Shown: piece after piece, positions 34,960 to 42,713 of the stretch
Numbering within the stretch: position 1 is the first letter of the stretch
Layout: every line of letters starts with the position of its first letter
From: Tepidisphaeraceae bacterium
GTDB taxonomy: Bacteria; Planctomycetota; Phycisphaerae; Tepidisphaerales; Tepidisphaeraceae
NCBI GenBank assembly: GCA_035998445.1
Contig: DASYHQ010000035.1
Span: 1-57,753 of the forward strand
Direction: 5' to 3'
DNA length: 57,753 nt
The notes under the pieces: generated by a model
Told to the model about the DNA's origin: nothing
The model's database searches: none
Seen by the model: the letters and a program-made list of their open reading frames with translations, nothing else
Program-made: the position numbers and the translations under genes

Positions 34960-36171
34960 ATGGTCGCCACCGCACCCATCAACAACGTGCAGCTGGATCG
35001 TTATCAGGTTTCGATTGCCCAGTACATCAACTTCCGCCGCGACGGGTTCCTGATCGTGCGCGACCTCGTGTCGCCGGCTGAGATTGCCGAACTGCGGCAG
35101 CACACCGAGGACCTGATGCAGGGCCGCCTGCCCGAGCAGCAGGTGACTGCGCGGCACCTCGACAGCAGTAGCGGCACCGTGACCGTCAACGACTTCGGCG
35201 CCCCGCCGGCCCACTTGTCGCCGGCGGAAAAGGCCAACTTCTTCCTGCGCATCCACATGTTGCACCGCCAGCTCGAACTGCACGAGCGGTTCATGCTGCA
35301 CCCGCGCGTGCTCGACGTGCTGGAGGTGCTGATCGGGCCCGATCTGCTGGCGCTGCAGACGATGCTCTTCCTGAAGCCCGCGGGCTCGGCCGGGCAGGGG
35401 TGGCACCAGGACAGCTACTACATCCCCACGCACCCCGACACGCTCTGCGGCGCGTGGATTGCGATCGACGACTGCGACGAGCGCAACGGCGCGATGTGGT
35501 TCGCCAAGGGCAGCGGCAACGAGCCGGTCTACCCGCCCTGCCCGGAGGTGGGTTACGGGTTTGGTGAGAAGCTGCTCAGCGACATCCGCTACATCAATGG
35601 CGCGTCGAACACCGACGACACGAAGAACGCCCTGTCCCCGATCGCCGACCGGTACGACCAAGTGCTGGCGCCGATGAAGGCGGGAGACGTGGCGTTCTTC
35701 AACGGGCACGTGCTGCACCGCAGCAAGCAGAACTGGTCGACCGACCGATTCCGCCGAAGCTTTGTCAGTCACTATTGCAACGCGCGCAGCTTCACGTATT
35801 GGGGGTCGGACGAGTCGCAGCCGAACAAGGGTAAGGACCCGGTCACCGGTGGCGTCAACGCCAGCCATATCCTGGCTCGCGGCAACACGCACCTGCCGTT
35901 CGCGGTGCCGAAGTTCGGCACCCCGTGCGCCGCGCTGCAACCTGCCGACGAACGCAGCCGCGCCAGTGAGTTCGCCGCCCGCACGATCGCCAGCATGAAC
36001 AACGGCCTGATGGGCTGCGCGATCGCCGACCCGACCGTGGAACACGACCATCACGATGACGATGACGCAGATGCCAAAGCGCCATCCATGGGTGGGACGA
36101 TGGGTGGTGGCATGGGTGGGACGATGGGCGGTGGCATGGGTGGCGGCATGGGAATGGGCGGGGTGAAGTAG
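34960..36171 (+). CDS. Phytanoyl-CoA dioxygenase family protein with Gly/Met-rich tail, 403 aa
   Basis: The Fe(II)/2-oxoglutarate dioxygenase core (about 15-330) has the iron-binding pair HQD in GWHQDSYYIP and the distal His in FFNGHVLHRSKQN, followed by the Arg-rich RFRRSFVSHY. The C-terminal 35 residues are unusual: a His/Asp run (HDHHDDDDAD) then a tail built almost only from Gly, Met and Thr in MGGG-type repeats. ATG 34960 with AGGAG 8 nt upstream is chosen; the longer frame overlaps the AraC gene. Substrate unknown. Confidence 0.88.
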   Translation: MVATAPINNVQLDRYQVSIAQYINFRRDGFLIVRDLVSPAEIAELRQHTEDLMQGRLPEQQVTARHLDSSSGTVTVNDFGAPPAHLSPAEKANFFLRIHMLHRQLELHERFMLHPRVLDVLEVLIGPDLLALQTMLFLKPAGSAGQGWHQDSYYIPTHPDTLCGAWIAIDDCDERNGAMWFAKGSGNEPVYPPCPEVGYGFGEKLLSDIRYINGASNTDDTKNALSPIADRYDQVLAPMKAGDVAFFNGHVLHRSKQNWSTDRFRRSFVSHYCNARSFTYWGSDESQPNKGKDPVTGGVNASHILARGNTHLPFAVPKFGTPCAALQPADERSRASEFAARTIASMNNGLMGCAIADPTVEHDHHDDDDADAKAPSMGGTMGGGMGGTMGGGMGGGMGMGGVK

Positions 36172-36308
36172 GGTCGAGGCCCTCTCCGGATGCCATTCAT
36201 ATAGTCACGGGCTTGCCCGTGGTCTTGCGCGGGTCAGTAGAAGGACACCGGAAAGCCCGTAGCTAAATCTAGGACGCTACAGGTAAGCGTGACGCGTCCC
36301 TAAAGGCT

Positions 36309-36470
36309 AGAGCGTGTTAGGCACTTTCGGGGTCAGTAACGCAGGCGTGACGACGCTGGGTGCCACGGTTTGGTACTCCAAGCCGTGTCTGCGTGTACCG
36401 GCACGGCTTGGAGTACCAAACCGTGGCACCCAAGCCAGTTTTGAGTTGGAAAGTGCATAACGCGCTCTAG
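36309..36470. repeat. Inverted repeat element, family F copy 1
   Basis: The 160-bp element has outer arms AGAGCGTGTTAGGCACTTTC / AAAGTGCATAACGCGCTCT and a long inner palindrome GGGTGCCACGGTTTGGTACTCC / GGAGTACCAAACCGTGGCACCC. A near-identical copy is at 57410-57570. Confidence 0.85.
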
Positions 36471-36499
36471 CGAACAACACCTTGTCGCCTCGCGATCGG

Positions 36500-36606
36500 T
36501 TGCCATCCCGAAGGGAGCCTAAGGCGACCTGAGGGATCTCGAGCCACGGACGGTTCTCGGCCTTGGGAGATGGGTCAGGTCGGCGAGCCTCCCATCGGGA
36601 TGACAC
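36500..36606. repeat. Inverted repeat element, family B copy 3
   Basis: TTGCCATCCCGAAGGGAGCC and GGCTCCCATCGGGATGACA-like ends enclose GCGACCTGAGGGATCTCG. Together with family F it fills the spacer 36172-36641, in which no gene is seen. Confidence 0.65.
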
Positions 36607-36641
36607 GTCCGTGACCAATGCAGGGGTTTTGTCTGCTAGCC

Positions 36642-37148
36642 TTAAAGCTTCCGCGCGTCGTACGCCCAGTGCATTAGCGCCTGCCGTTGGCGCGGGCGAC
36701 AGTTCACGTCGCCGGGCTGGCAGTGGTGGCGCAGTTGCGCGATGTGCCGTCGCACCGCCCGCCAGCGGGCGATCTGTCGGTCGTCGTCACCGCTGCGCCG
36801 GCCCATGTAGTAACGGCAATACCACTGAAACCACCCGCGTGGGTCGTCCTTGTGGATCCACCCCTTCTCCTGCCACACCGCCAGCGGTTGCGACGCGTGC
36901 ACGCCGAAGCAGTTGAGCGTCGGGTCGCGCCGTTCGGGCGACAGCTTTGCCTTGGCAAACCAATCCGCCGGAAACTCGGCCGTGCAGTCGGTCATGTACT
37001 TTCCACCGAACACGCCCAGTTCCAGCATCTGCTTCGGCGACAGGTCCGGCCGAAAGTCCTCACGGAAGTTCTTCCCCGGCGGTTCGGTGCGTTGGTAGAC
37101 GTAGCCCTGCTGCATGCGATCGTTGACGGTGACCTGCTGGGGCTTCAT
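36642..37148 (-). CDS. Conserved uncharacterised protein with GVFGGKYMTDC motif, 168 aa
   Basis: The sequence has long strongly patterned motifs: LSPKQMLELGVFGGKYMTDC (about 36-55), PRGWFQWYCRYYMGRR (about 103-118) and PRQRQALMHWAYDARKL at the very end. I recognise these as belonging to a widely distributed bacterial and algal family with no assigned function; this is recall, not a search. Many Trp, Tyr and Arg residues and several Cys suggest a nucleic-acid or cofactor-binding enzyme. GAGG lies 6 nt before the ATG. Confidence 0.75.
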   Translation of the reverse strand: MKPQQVTVNDRMQQGYVYQRTEPPGKNFREDFRPDLSPKQMLELGVFGGKYMTDCTAEFPADWFAKAKLSPERRDPTLNCFGVHASQPLAVWQEKGWIHKDDPRGWFQWYCRYYMGRRSGDDDRQIARWRAVRRHIAQLRHHCQPGDVNCRPRQRQALMHWAYDARKL

Positions 37149-37206
37149 AGAACCTCGTTCTCTTGCGTGACGATGACGAGAGCCGTGCGCCACCGGCATG
37201 GTCGCT

Positions 37207-40149
37207 TTAGCGACCCGGTGCCACGAACGCGCCGGTGTCACGGATGTGCAGGATACCGGTGAACGCGTCGTCGCGTCCGAAATCGATCGGCCCCGCCCAG
37301 GAGCCGCTCTCACCGGTGGCGGCGCGATGCTGGGAGAAGTTGAACCGCAGCAGAACCGGTCGCCCCTTGGCGGGGTCGCCGATCGCTTTCCACGGCACGG
37401 TGATCTCGCCGCGCCAGACCTGCCCACCATCCACGGTCGCGGCGTACCGGACGGCGGCGCCCTCCAGGGGTGCCCAGGGGTCGGCGTTCGTGCGGGCATC
37501 GAGCTTGCGCTCGACCCACACGCTCGTGGGCTTCAGCGTCACGTTCAACGTCGGCCCGACCGAATTGTCGGCGTAAACGGGCTGCATCAGCACCTCGCAG
37601 ACGTCCTCGCCCCAGGCGCGCCGCAGGTCGTACTCGATGAAGTTCCGCGACACCCGTCCGCCGGCGCTGCTGAGGCCCTCGACGCGAAACGCGACGTTCA
37701 CCGCATCGTCGGCCCAGTTGGCGTACAAATTGACCGGCGTCGACATCCGCTCCAGCGCCCCCTGCTGCACCGTCGGACGGCTGAGCATCTTCACCAGCGC
37801 GCCGGAGCCGATCGCGTCCACCTCGCGCCAGTCGCCGAGCGAACCGTCGACCGTCAACGGCTCGTCGCGCCGGTCGAGCGCCGCGGCCGGCACCACAACT
37901 TGTAGTTTGGTCTCCCGCCGGGTGAAGCCGTGCGTGAACGTGATCTCCAGCGGCTCGCGCGTCTCGGCGCCCAGTTCGCCGAGGTTCACCCGCGCGTCCA
38001 TCGACACCCGGCGAACGCGGTAGCCGTCCAGCGCCCGTACCACCGTGGGCTGCCCGGGGACGCGCCAACCCGCGCCGATGCCCGTCCACTGCAGCGTGTG
38101 CGTCGTGGGGTCGGTGGCGGCGGTGTTGTAGATGTCGATGCCGCAGCGCAGGTCGATCCAGTTGCTGATGCCCCGCCCGGGCATCAGCGGGTCGATCAAC
38201 CACTGCGACGACCGCGCCACCAGCACCGGCCGTTGCTGGGGATCGGTCCAGCGGCGCGTCTCCAGTTCCAACTGGTGCTGCACCGCCAAATCGGGCAACT
38301 GTCCCGGTGGCCGCAGCAGAATCGACCGGGCGACCAGTTGCAGCGCCCCGTCCCACGCCGCGGCGTCGGTGGTGCCGGTCAACAGGCCGTAGACGGGGTC
38401 AGGGTTCTGGTTCGGTTGCACCTCGACCGGCTTGGCGAGCAGCTCGGCCAGCAGCCGGGTGTTGGTCGTCTCGCCCCGCTGCGATGCAAGGTACAGGTAC
38501 TCGTAGTCCTGCTCGGCCCGGCGAAGCCACTTCAAGTGCACGGTGGGAACCGGGTCGTTCTGCCCGAACCAATGCCCGGGATAAAACCACACGAGGTTCG
38601 CCGGGTCGGCCGACCGTTGCGGCACCATTTGCGACGGGAGCGGATCGTTCCAGATAATGGTCCCGGCGTCGCGCAGGAAAGCCAGCCACGCCCAGAGGCG
38701 CACGTCGTGCTCGCCGCCGGCCGCCCCGGTGGCCGGGACCACCTCGCGCACGTCCGTGCGCATCCACCGCCTGGGGTGGCCGGCGGCCCGTGGCCAGTTT
38801 TGAATCGGTGGAGCGGAAATCAACCCCGGCGCTGCGATCACCAACCGGTCGGCCGCCTCGGGGGGCACGAGGCGGTTCGACGTCGACGGCCCGGCGAACT
38901 GCACCTGGTCGCCGTTCAACGGCACCACCACGCGCAACCGCGGATGCCCCGCCAGCGCCGCGGCGGCCTCGGTCGACAGGCGGATGCTGCTGACCGCGTT
39001 GGCACGGCCCGTCGCGCCGGTCGCGTCGCCGCTGGACAGCAGGATGGCCGAGCGATCGAGCCAGTCCAGTTGGTCGAAGTGCGACGCCGCAAGCCCCCAA
39101 TACTCCCGCTGGCTCGCCGGGTCGAACTCGTCGATCTGGTCCGGCGACGGCAGCGCCCAGAAGCCCAGGGGAATGCGGTCGTTGAACTGGTCGCCGCTCA
39201 GCCAGGGACGCACGATCGAATCGTAATCGTTCCAATCGATGCTCGGCGGCTCGCCCGATGGCCACTTCACGGTCGGCTGCAACTGAGGCACGAAGAGGCT
39301 CGTGCGATGCGACTGCGCCAGCGTCATCAACCGATCGAGCACGCGCACCGCATCGCTGAAACGCGGGTTGGTGCGATTGACGAGGCGAGGCGAAACGCCT
39401 TGGAACGCCCCGTTGTAATGCTGCGCCAGATCGTCCCAATCCAGCTTGGCCGCCAGCGTGAGATGGCGGTCGTCGGGCAGGACGAAGTCGTGCACGTCGA
39501 TCGACAGGGGCAGCTGCGCCACCGGCTTCCCACCGGGCTTGCGAAGCAGTTCGATCGATAGCTCGTACCGCCCCGCCGGCGTCTCTGCGGGCACGAGTAG
39601 GTCGATCCACAGGTCCACCGGCCGCGATCCATCGGCGGTGCGCGCCGGGCCACCGGGTGGCGCATTGGGGTCGCGCAGGGTCGACAGGTCAAACTCACCG
39701 TTGCGGTCGCGCGCGACCGGCAGCAGCGCCCGTGGCGCGGTGCGCGAGGCTGCGGGCCTGCCGGCTTGCCGCACGAAGGCGGCGCCGGACTGGTCGACCG
39801 GCATTGCGATCAACTGCATGACCGCCAGCGTCGGCTTCAATTGCGGCGCCGCCGAGATGCTGTTGGCGTTGCGCAAACGCAACCGCGCGCCGCGGCCACC
39901 CTGCCAGTTGGGAATGCGGATGGTCGTTGATAGCCATTCGTTGCGCGCCCCCACCAGCGCGATCGGTCCCGGGCGCTCGGCCGGCCCCGCGGTGTCGTGC
40001 AAATCGGTTGCGATCAGCCCGCCGTCGCCAGCCCGGCCCGACCATCCGTTGGACCGCGATCCACCGCTGCACCCCATGGGAAGCACCGCGATCAGGCCAA
40101 CGAGCAATAACACCGCGCGCGCGACGGCCAGGTAAAAGGGCGACATCAT
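37207..40149 (-). CDS. Large secreted lipoprotein with DUF4091-like glycosidase-type region and C-terminal CBM9-like domain, 980 aa
   Basis: The N-terminus is a lipoprotein signal (LLLVGLIAVLPMGC, lipid-modified Cys near 27). Residues 250-620 resemble DUF4091 proteins: FWALPSPDQIDEF, then SSIRLSTEAAAAL, and the C-terminal pattern LRDAGTIIWNDPL ... KWLRRAEQDYEYLYLASQRG. Residues about 780-975 resemble a CBM9-type sugar-binding beta-sandwich (LTVDGSLGDWREVDAIGSG, then WADDAVNVAFRVEGL). It probably acts at the cell surface on polysaccharides. Catalytic residues were not identified. Starts 40149 and 40146 are equivalent. Confidence 0.75.
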   Translation of the reverse strand: MMSPFYLAVARAVLLLVGLIAVLPMGCSGGSRSNGWSGRAGDGGLIATDLHDTAGPAERPGPIALVGARNEWLSTTIRIPNWQGGRGARLRLRNANSISAAPQLKPTLAVMQLIAMPVDQSGAAFVRQAGRPAASRTAPRALLPVARDRNGEFDLSTLRDPNAPPGGPARTADGSRPVDLWIDLLVPAETPAGRYELSIELLRKPGGKPVAQLPLSIDVHDFVLPDDRHLTLAAKLDWDDLAQHYNGAFQGVSPRLVNRTNPRFSDAVRVLDRLMTLAQSHRTSLFVPQLQPTVKWPSGEPPSIDWNDYDSIVRPWLSGDQFNDRIPLGFWALPSPDQIDEFDPASQREYWGLAASHFDQLDWLDRSAILLSSGDATGATGRANAVSSIRLSTEAAAALAGHPRLRVVVPLNGDQVQFAGPSTSNRLVPPEAADRLVIAAPGLISAPPIQNWPRAAGHPRRWMRTDVREVVPATGAAGGEHDVRLWAWLAFLRDAGTIIWNDPLPSQMVPQRSADPANLVWFYPGHWFGQNDPVPTVHLKWLRRAEQDYEYLYLASQRGETTNTRLLAELLAKPVEVQPNQNPDPVYGLLTGTTDAAAWDGALQLVARSILLRPPGQLPDLAVQHQLELETRRWTDPQQRPVLVARSSQWLIDPLMPGRGISNWIDLRCGIDIYNTAATDPTTHTLQWTGIGAGWRVPGQPTVVRALDGYRVRRVSMDARVNLGELGAETREPLEITFTHGFTRRETKLQVVVPAAALDRRDEPLTVDGSLGDWREVDAIGSGALVKMLSRPTVQQGALERMSTPVNLYANWADDAVNVAFRVEGLSSAGGRVSRNFIEYDLRRAWGEDVCEVLMQPVYADNSVGPTLNVTLKPTSVWVERKLDARTNADPWAPLEGAAVRYAATVDGGQVWRGEITVPWKAIGDPAKGRPVLLRFNFSQHRAATGESGSWAGPIDFGRDDAFTGILHIRDTGAFVAPGR

Positions 40150-40423
40150 GCCTGATGCGTCCTCTCTCGTCGCGCCGTTGCACAGTCGTTACGCATGGGG
40201 GTCAGAGATTGCCACATCTTTCGCCAACCGGGCAAGCGTCCATCTTCGATCGCGCGATGGCGACGCCGACGGACCAATAATGCATGAACACCGAAAAAGT
40301 CGCGATTTCCCGAAGGAAACGTCGATTTTAGAGCAGATGGAGAGCGTACACCAGCAGATTTATTTTCGTCTGCGGCGCGTGGCACGACCTTTGTTCTAGT
40401 GCTTTTCGAAGGGACGGACAAGG

Positions 40424-40744
40424 ATGACGACAATAACGAGCGACGGCCGGATCGAATTCCGGTTCTACCGGCCGGGCGTTCGGGAAGTTCGCATCATGGG
40501 TGACTTCAACGCACCGCGACCGGTCGATCCGATCGCGATGCGGCACGAGGGCAACGGTTGGTGGTCGGCGGTGGCGACAATCGCCGCGGGTGATTACCGC
40601 TTCCGATACCTTGCCGACGGGCAGGCCTTCGTTGATTACGCCGCCACCGGGGTCGAGCAGACGAAAATGGGCTGGAACAGCATTTTGACCGTTCCCAAAC
40701 TGGAGCCGACTCACCAAAACATAAAGGCGAAGCAGGTCGCCTGA
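40424..40744 (+). CDS. CBM48/glycogen-binding-like early-set domain protein, 106 aa
   Basis: The protein is a single Ig-like early-set domain: IEFRFYRPGVREVRIMGDFNAP (about 10-31), GNGWWSAVATIAAGDYRFRYLADGQAFVDYAA (about 43-74). This matches CBM48 and the AMPK beta glycogen-binding module, including aromatic residues at the sugar face. No catalytic domain is attached, so it may sense or bind glucans. A strong intrinsic terminator follows. The 270 bp before it (40150-40423) show no gene. Confidence 0.8.
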   Translation: MTTITSDGRIEFRFYRPGVREVRIMGDFNAPRPVDPIAMRHEGNGWWSAVATIAAGDYRFRYLADGQAFVDYAATGVEQTKMGWNSILTVPKLEPTHQNIKAKQVA

Positions 40745-40815
40745 CTGCGGGTGTGACAGATCGCACCCCCGCGACAGACGACCGCTTCGCGACAAGCCTC
40801 GTTTCCTCCTCCGCC

Positions 40816-40855
40816 AGGCCGCACGGACTCTAACCCTCCACCGTGCGGCCTTTTT
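40816..40855 (+). terminator. Intrinsic terminator of the CBM48-like gene
   Basis: AGGCCGCACGG and CCGTGCGGCCT form a perfect 11-bp stem with a 14-nt loop, followed by TTTTT. Confidence 0.95.
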
Positions 40856-40893
40856 CATGCGCGTGTGGTTTTGGTTCCGCCGCTCATCTGTGG

Positions 40894-41250
40894 GATGAAG
40901 AGGTTGAACCGCGGAGACGCGGAGATAGAAGGAGATCATTTGTGACGTGGTAGTCTTCCGGTCCCTCTCCCATGTACTCATGGGAGAGGTTAGGTGAGGG
41001 TGATTTCTAGTTGCCCCACACGTCACGATTGAGAGTTGCCCACGAATGGGCACGAATGAACACGAATAAGAGCTAAGCAATCTTGCGTCTTCCCATTCGT
41101 GGTGATTCGTGCCCATTCGTGGGCGGTCTGCCGATCGAAATCACCCTCACCTAGCCTCTCCCGGAGTACCGGGAGAGGGACCGGACGATCCCCTTTACTG
41201 CATCTTCTCCCTCTATCTCCGCGTCCTCCGCGTCTCCGCGGTTCATCTTC
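40894..41250. repeat. Three inverted-repeat families nested inside one another
   Basis: Outer pair: GAACCGCGGAGACGCGGAGATAG (40907) against CTATCTCCGCG...CGTCTCCGCGGTTC (41212-41244). Middle pair: a family D element, left half 40957-41008 and right half 41136-41184. Inner pair: GCCCACGAATGGGCACGAATG (41038) against ATTCGTGCCCATTCGTGGGC (41105-41124). No gene is present. Confidence 0.9.
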
Positions 41251-41310
41251 TATGCCCCTGACCGCGCCAGTGCGTGCGAGCGCGCCCCGCAGCGGCTAAA
41301 CTTCGGCTGA

Positions 41311-42234
41311 ATGCCCAAACGCGATCAACCGCGCGATTTTCGTCATGTGCCGGTCCTGGCCGACGCCGTATTACGCACGCTCGCACTGCGGCCCGGGAAC
41401 GTCGTCGTCGATTGCACACTGGGTCTTGGCGGGCACTCGCGGTTGATGTTGGAGCGGGTGAAGCCGGACGGCCGGTTGATCGCGACGGATTTCGATCCGA
41501 GAAACATCGAGTTCGCTCGCCAGCATCTGTCGTTCGTGCGCAACGGGCAGTTCTCAGTCCACAACACGAACTTCGCTGCGCTGCCCAGTGTGCTGGCGAG
41601 CGAGGGCGTGGAGAAAATCGACGCGCTTCTGGCCGACCTGGGCGTCGCCAGCCCGCAGATCGACGACCCCGCCCGCGGGTTTTCGTATCGCAGGCCGGGG
41701 CCGCTCGACATGCGCATGGACCCATCGCGCAAGGAGTCGGCCGCCCAGCTTTTAGCCCGCATGACCGAAAAGGAACTGCGCGACGCGTTGCTGGAATATG
41801 GCGACGAGGACGACGCCGACAAGATCGCCCCGCTGATCGTCGCCCGCAGGCAGGTCAAACCGATCGAGACGACCGAGGACCTGACCGCCATCGTTTGCGA
41901 GGCCCGCGACTTCACGCTGCAGCGCGCCGCCGGCGCCAAGTTGCACCCGGCCGCCCGCACGTTTCAGGCGCTGCGCATGCTGGTGAACCGCGAGGTGCCC
42001 AACCTCGACCGCCTGCTGGCGGTCATCCCGCAGATCCTGAAGCCCGGCGGGCGCGTCGCGATCATCTCGTTCCACTCCGGCGAGGACCGCCGGGTGAAGA
42101 AAGCCTTCCGCGACATGCTGCGCGACGAGAGTTTCGAGGAAGCCCCTTCCGACCCCATCATCGCCACCGAAGCCGAACTGCGCGACAACCCCCGCAGCCG
42201 CAGCGCAAAGCTGCGCTGGGCCGTGCGGGCGTAG
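41311..42234 (+). CDS. rsmH: 16S rRNA m4C1402 methyltransferase, 307 aa
   Basis: The RsmH/MraW pattern is complete: HVPVLADAVL at the N-terminus, the SAM-binding loop DCTLGLGGHSRLML, LADLGVASPQIDDPARGFSYRRPGPLDMRMD (about 110-140), FQALRMLVNRE and SFHSGEDRRVKKAFR. It methylates N4 of C1402 in 16S rRNA. Unlike most bacteria, it is not followed by ftsL and the mur cluster here. A TAAACT box 8 nt before the ATG suggests leaderless transcription. Confidence 0.95.
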   Translation: MPKRDQPRDFRHVPVLADAVLRTLALRPGNVVVDCTLGLGGHSRLMLERVKPDGRLIATDFDPRNIEFARQHLSFVRNGQFSVHNTNFAALPSVLASEGVEKIDALLADLGVASPQIDDPARGFSYRRPGPLDMRMDPSRKESAAQLLARMTEKELRDALLEYGDEDDADKIAPLIVARRQVKPIETTEDLTAIVCEARDFTLQRAAGAKLHPAARTFQALRMLVNREVPNLDRLLAVIPQILKPGGRVAIISFHSGEDRRVKKAFRDMLRDESFEEAPSDPIIATEAELRDNPRSRSAKLRWAVRA

Positions 42235-42287
42235 ATTGCGTCGGACGACGTCGCTCCGGTCCTATCACTTAGCGCCAGCCTAAAAGC

Positions 42288-42540
42288 TCGTCATCCTGAG
42301 GTACTCCGAAGGATCTCCCCCCGTTATTCGAATGTGGGACGGAAGAGATCCTTCGGAGGGCCTCAGAGGGTATCGAAGAACGACGCTGCGTCCGCTCCGA
42401 ACGTGGCATGGGCGTCTCGCCCATGCGTGTGTCAGGGCCGGAAGACTCGATTTAGAGCCGCGGCTTGGTCGGCGCATTCGCCAGCAAATCGCCTTTCCCG
42501 TTCCAGTCCACAGGCATGGGCTCTGGCGCCCATGCCACGT
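42288..42540. repeat. Family A copy 2 followed by family C copy 2
   Basis: 42288-42372 carries GTCATCCTGAGGTACTCCGAAGG mirrored by CCTTCGGAGGGCCTCAGAG. 42402-42540 is a paired palindrome: CGTGGCATGGGCGTCTCGCCCATGC and GCATGGGCTCTGGCGCCCATGCCACG. A family D half element follows at 42618-42655. The spacer 42235-42713 contains no gene. Confidence 0.75.
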
Positions 42541-42713
42541 GAAAGGCAAACGCGATCGCGTTCGTCAGCACCCTCACAGGATGACGGGATTCGCCATTGG
42601 TCACTCAGATCGCCCCCACCCAACCTCCCCCGGGAATACCGGGAGAGGAGCCGGAGTCCCACCCCTCCCCCCTTCCCGCGCTTTCCCCCGATCCTCGTAT
42701 TACAATTCGCCCC

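Noticed and set aside
37930-39561. 543-aa open frame on the plus strand
   Set aside because: It is an antisense shadow of the large DUF4091-like lipoprotein gene; its composition is Arg/Gly/Pro-rich and no domain is recognisable.
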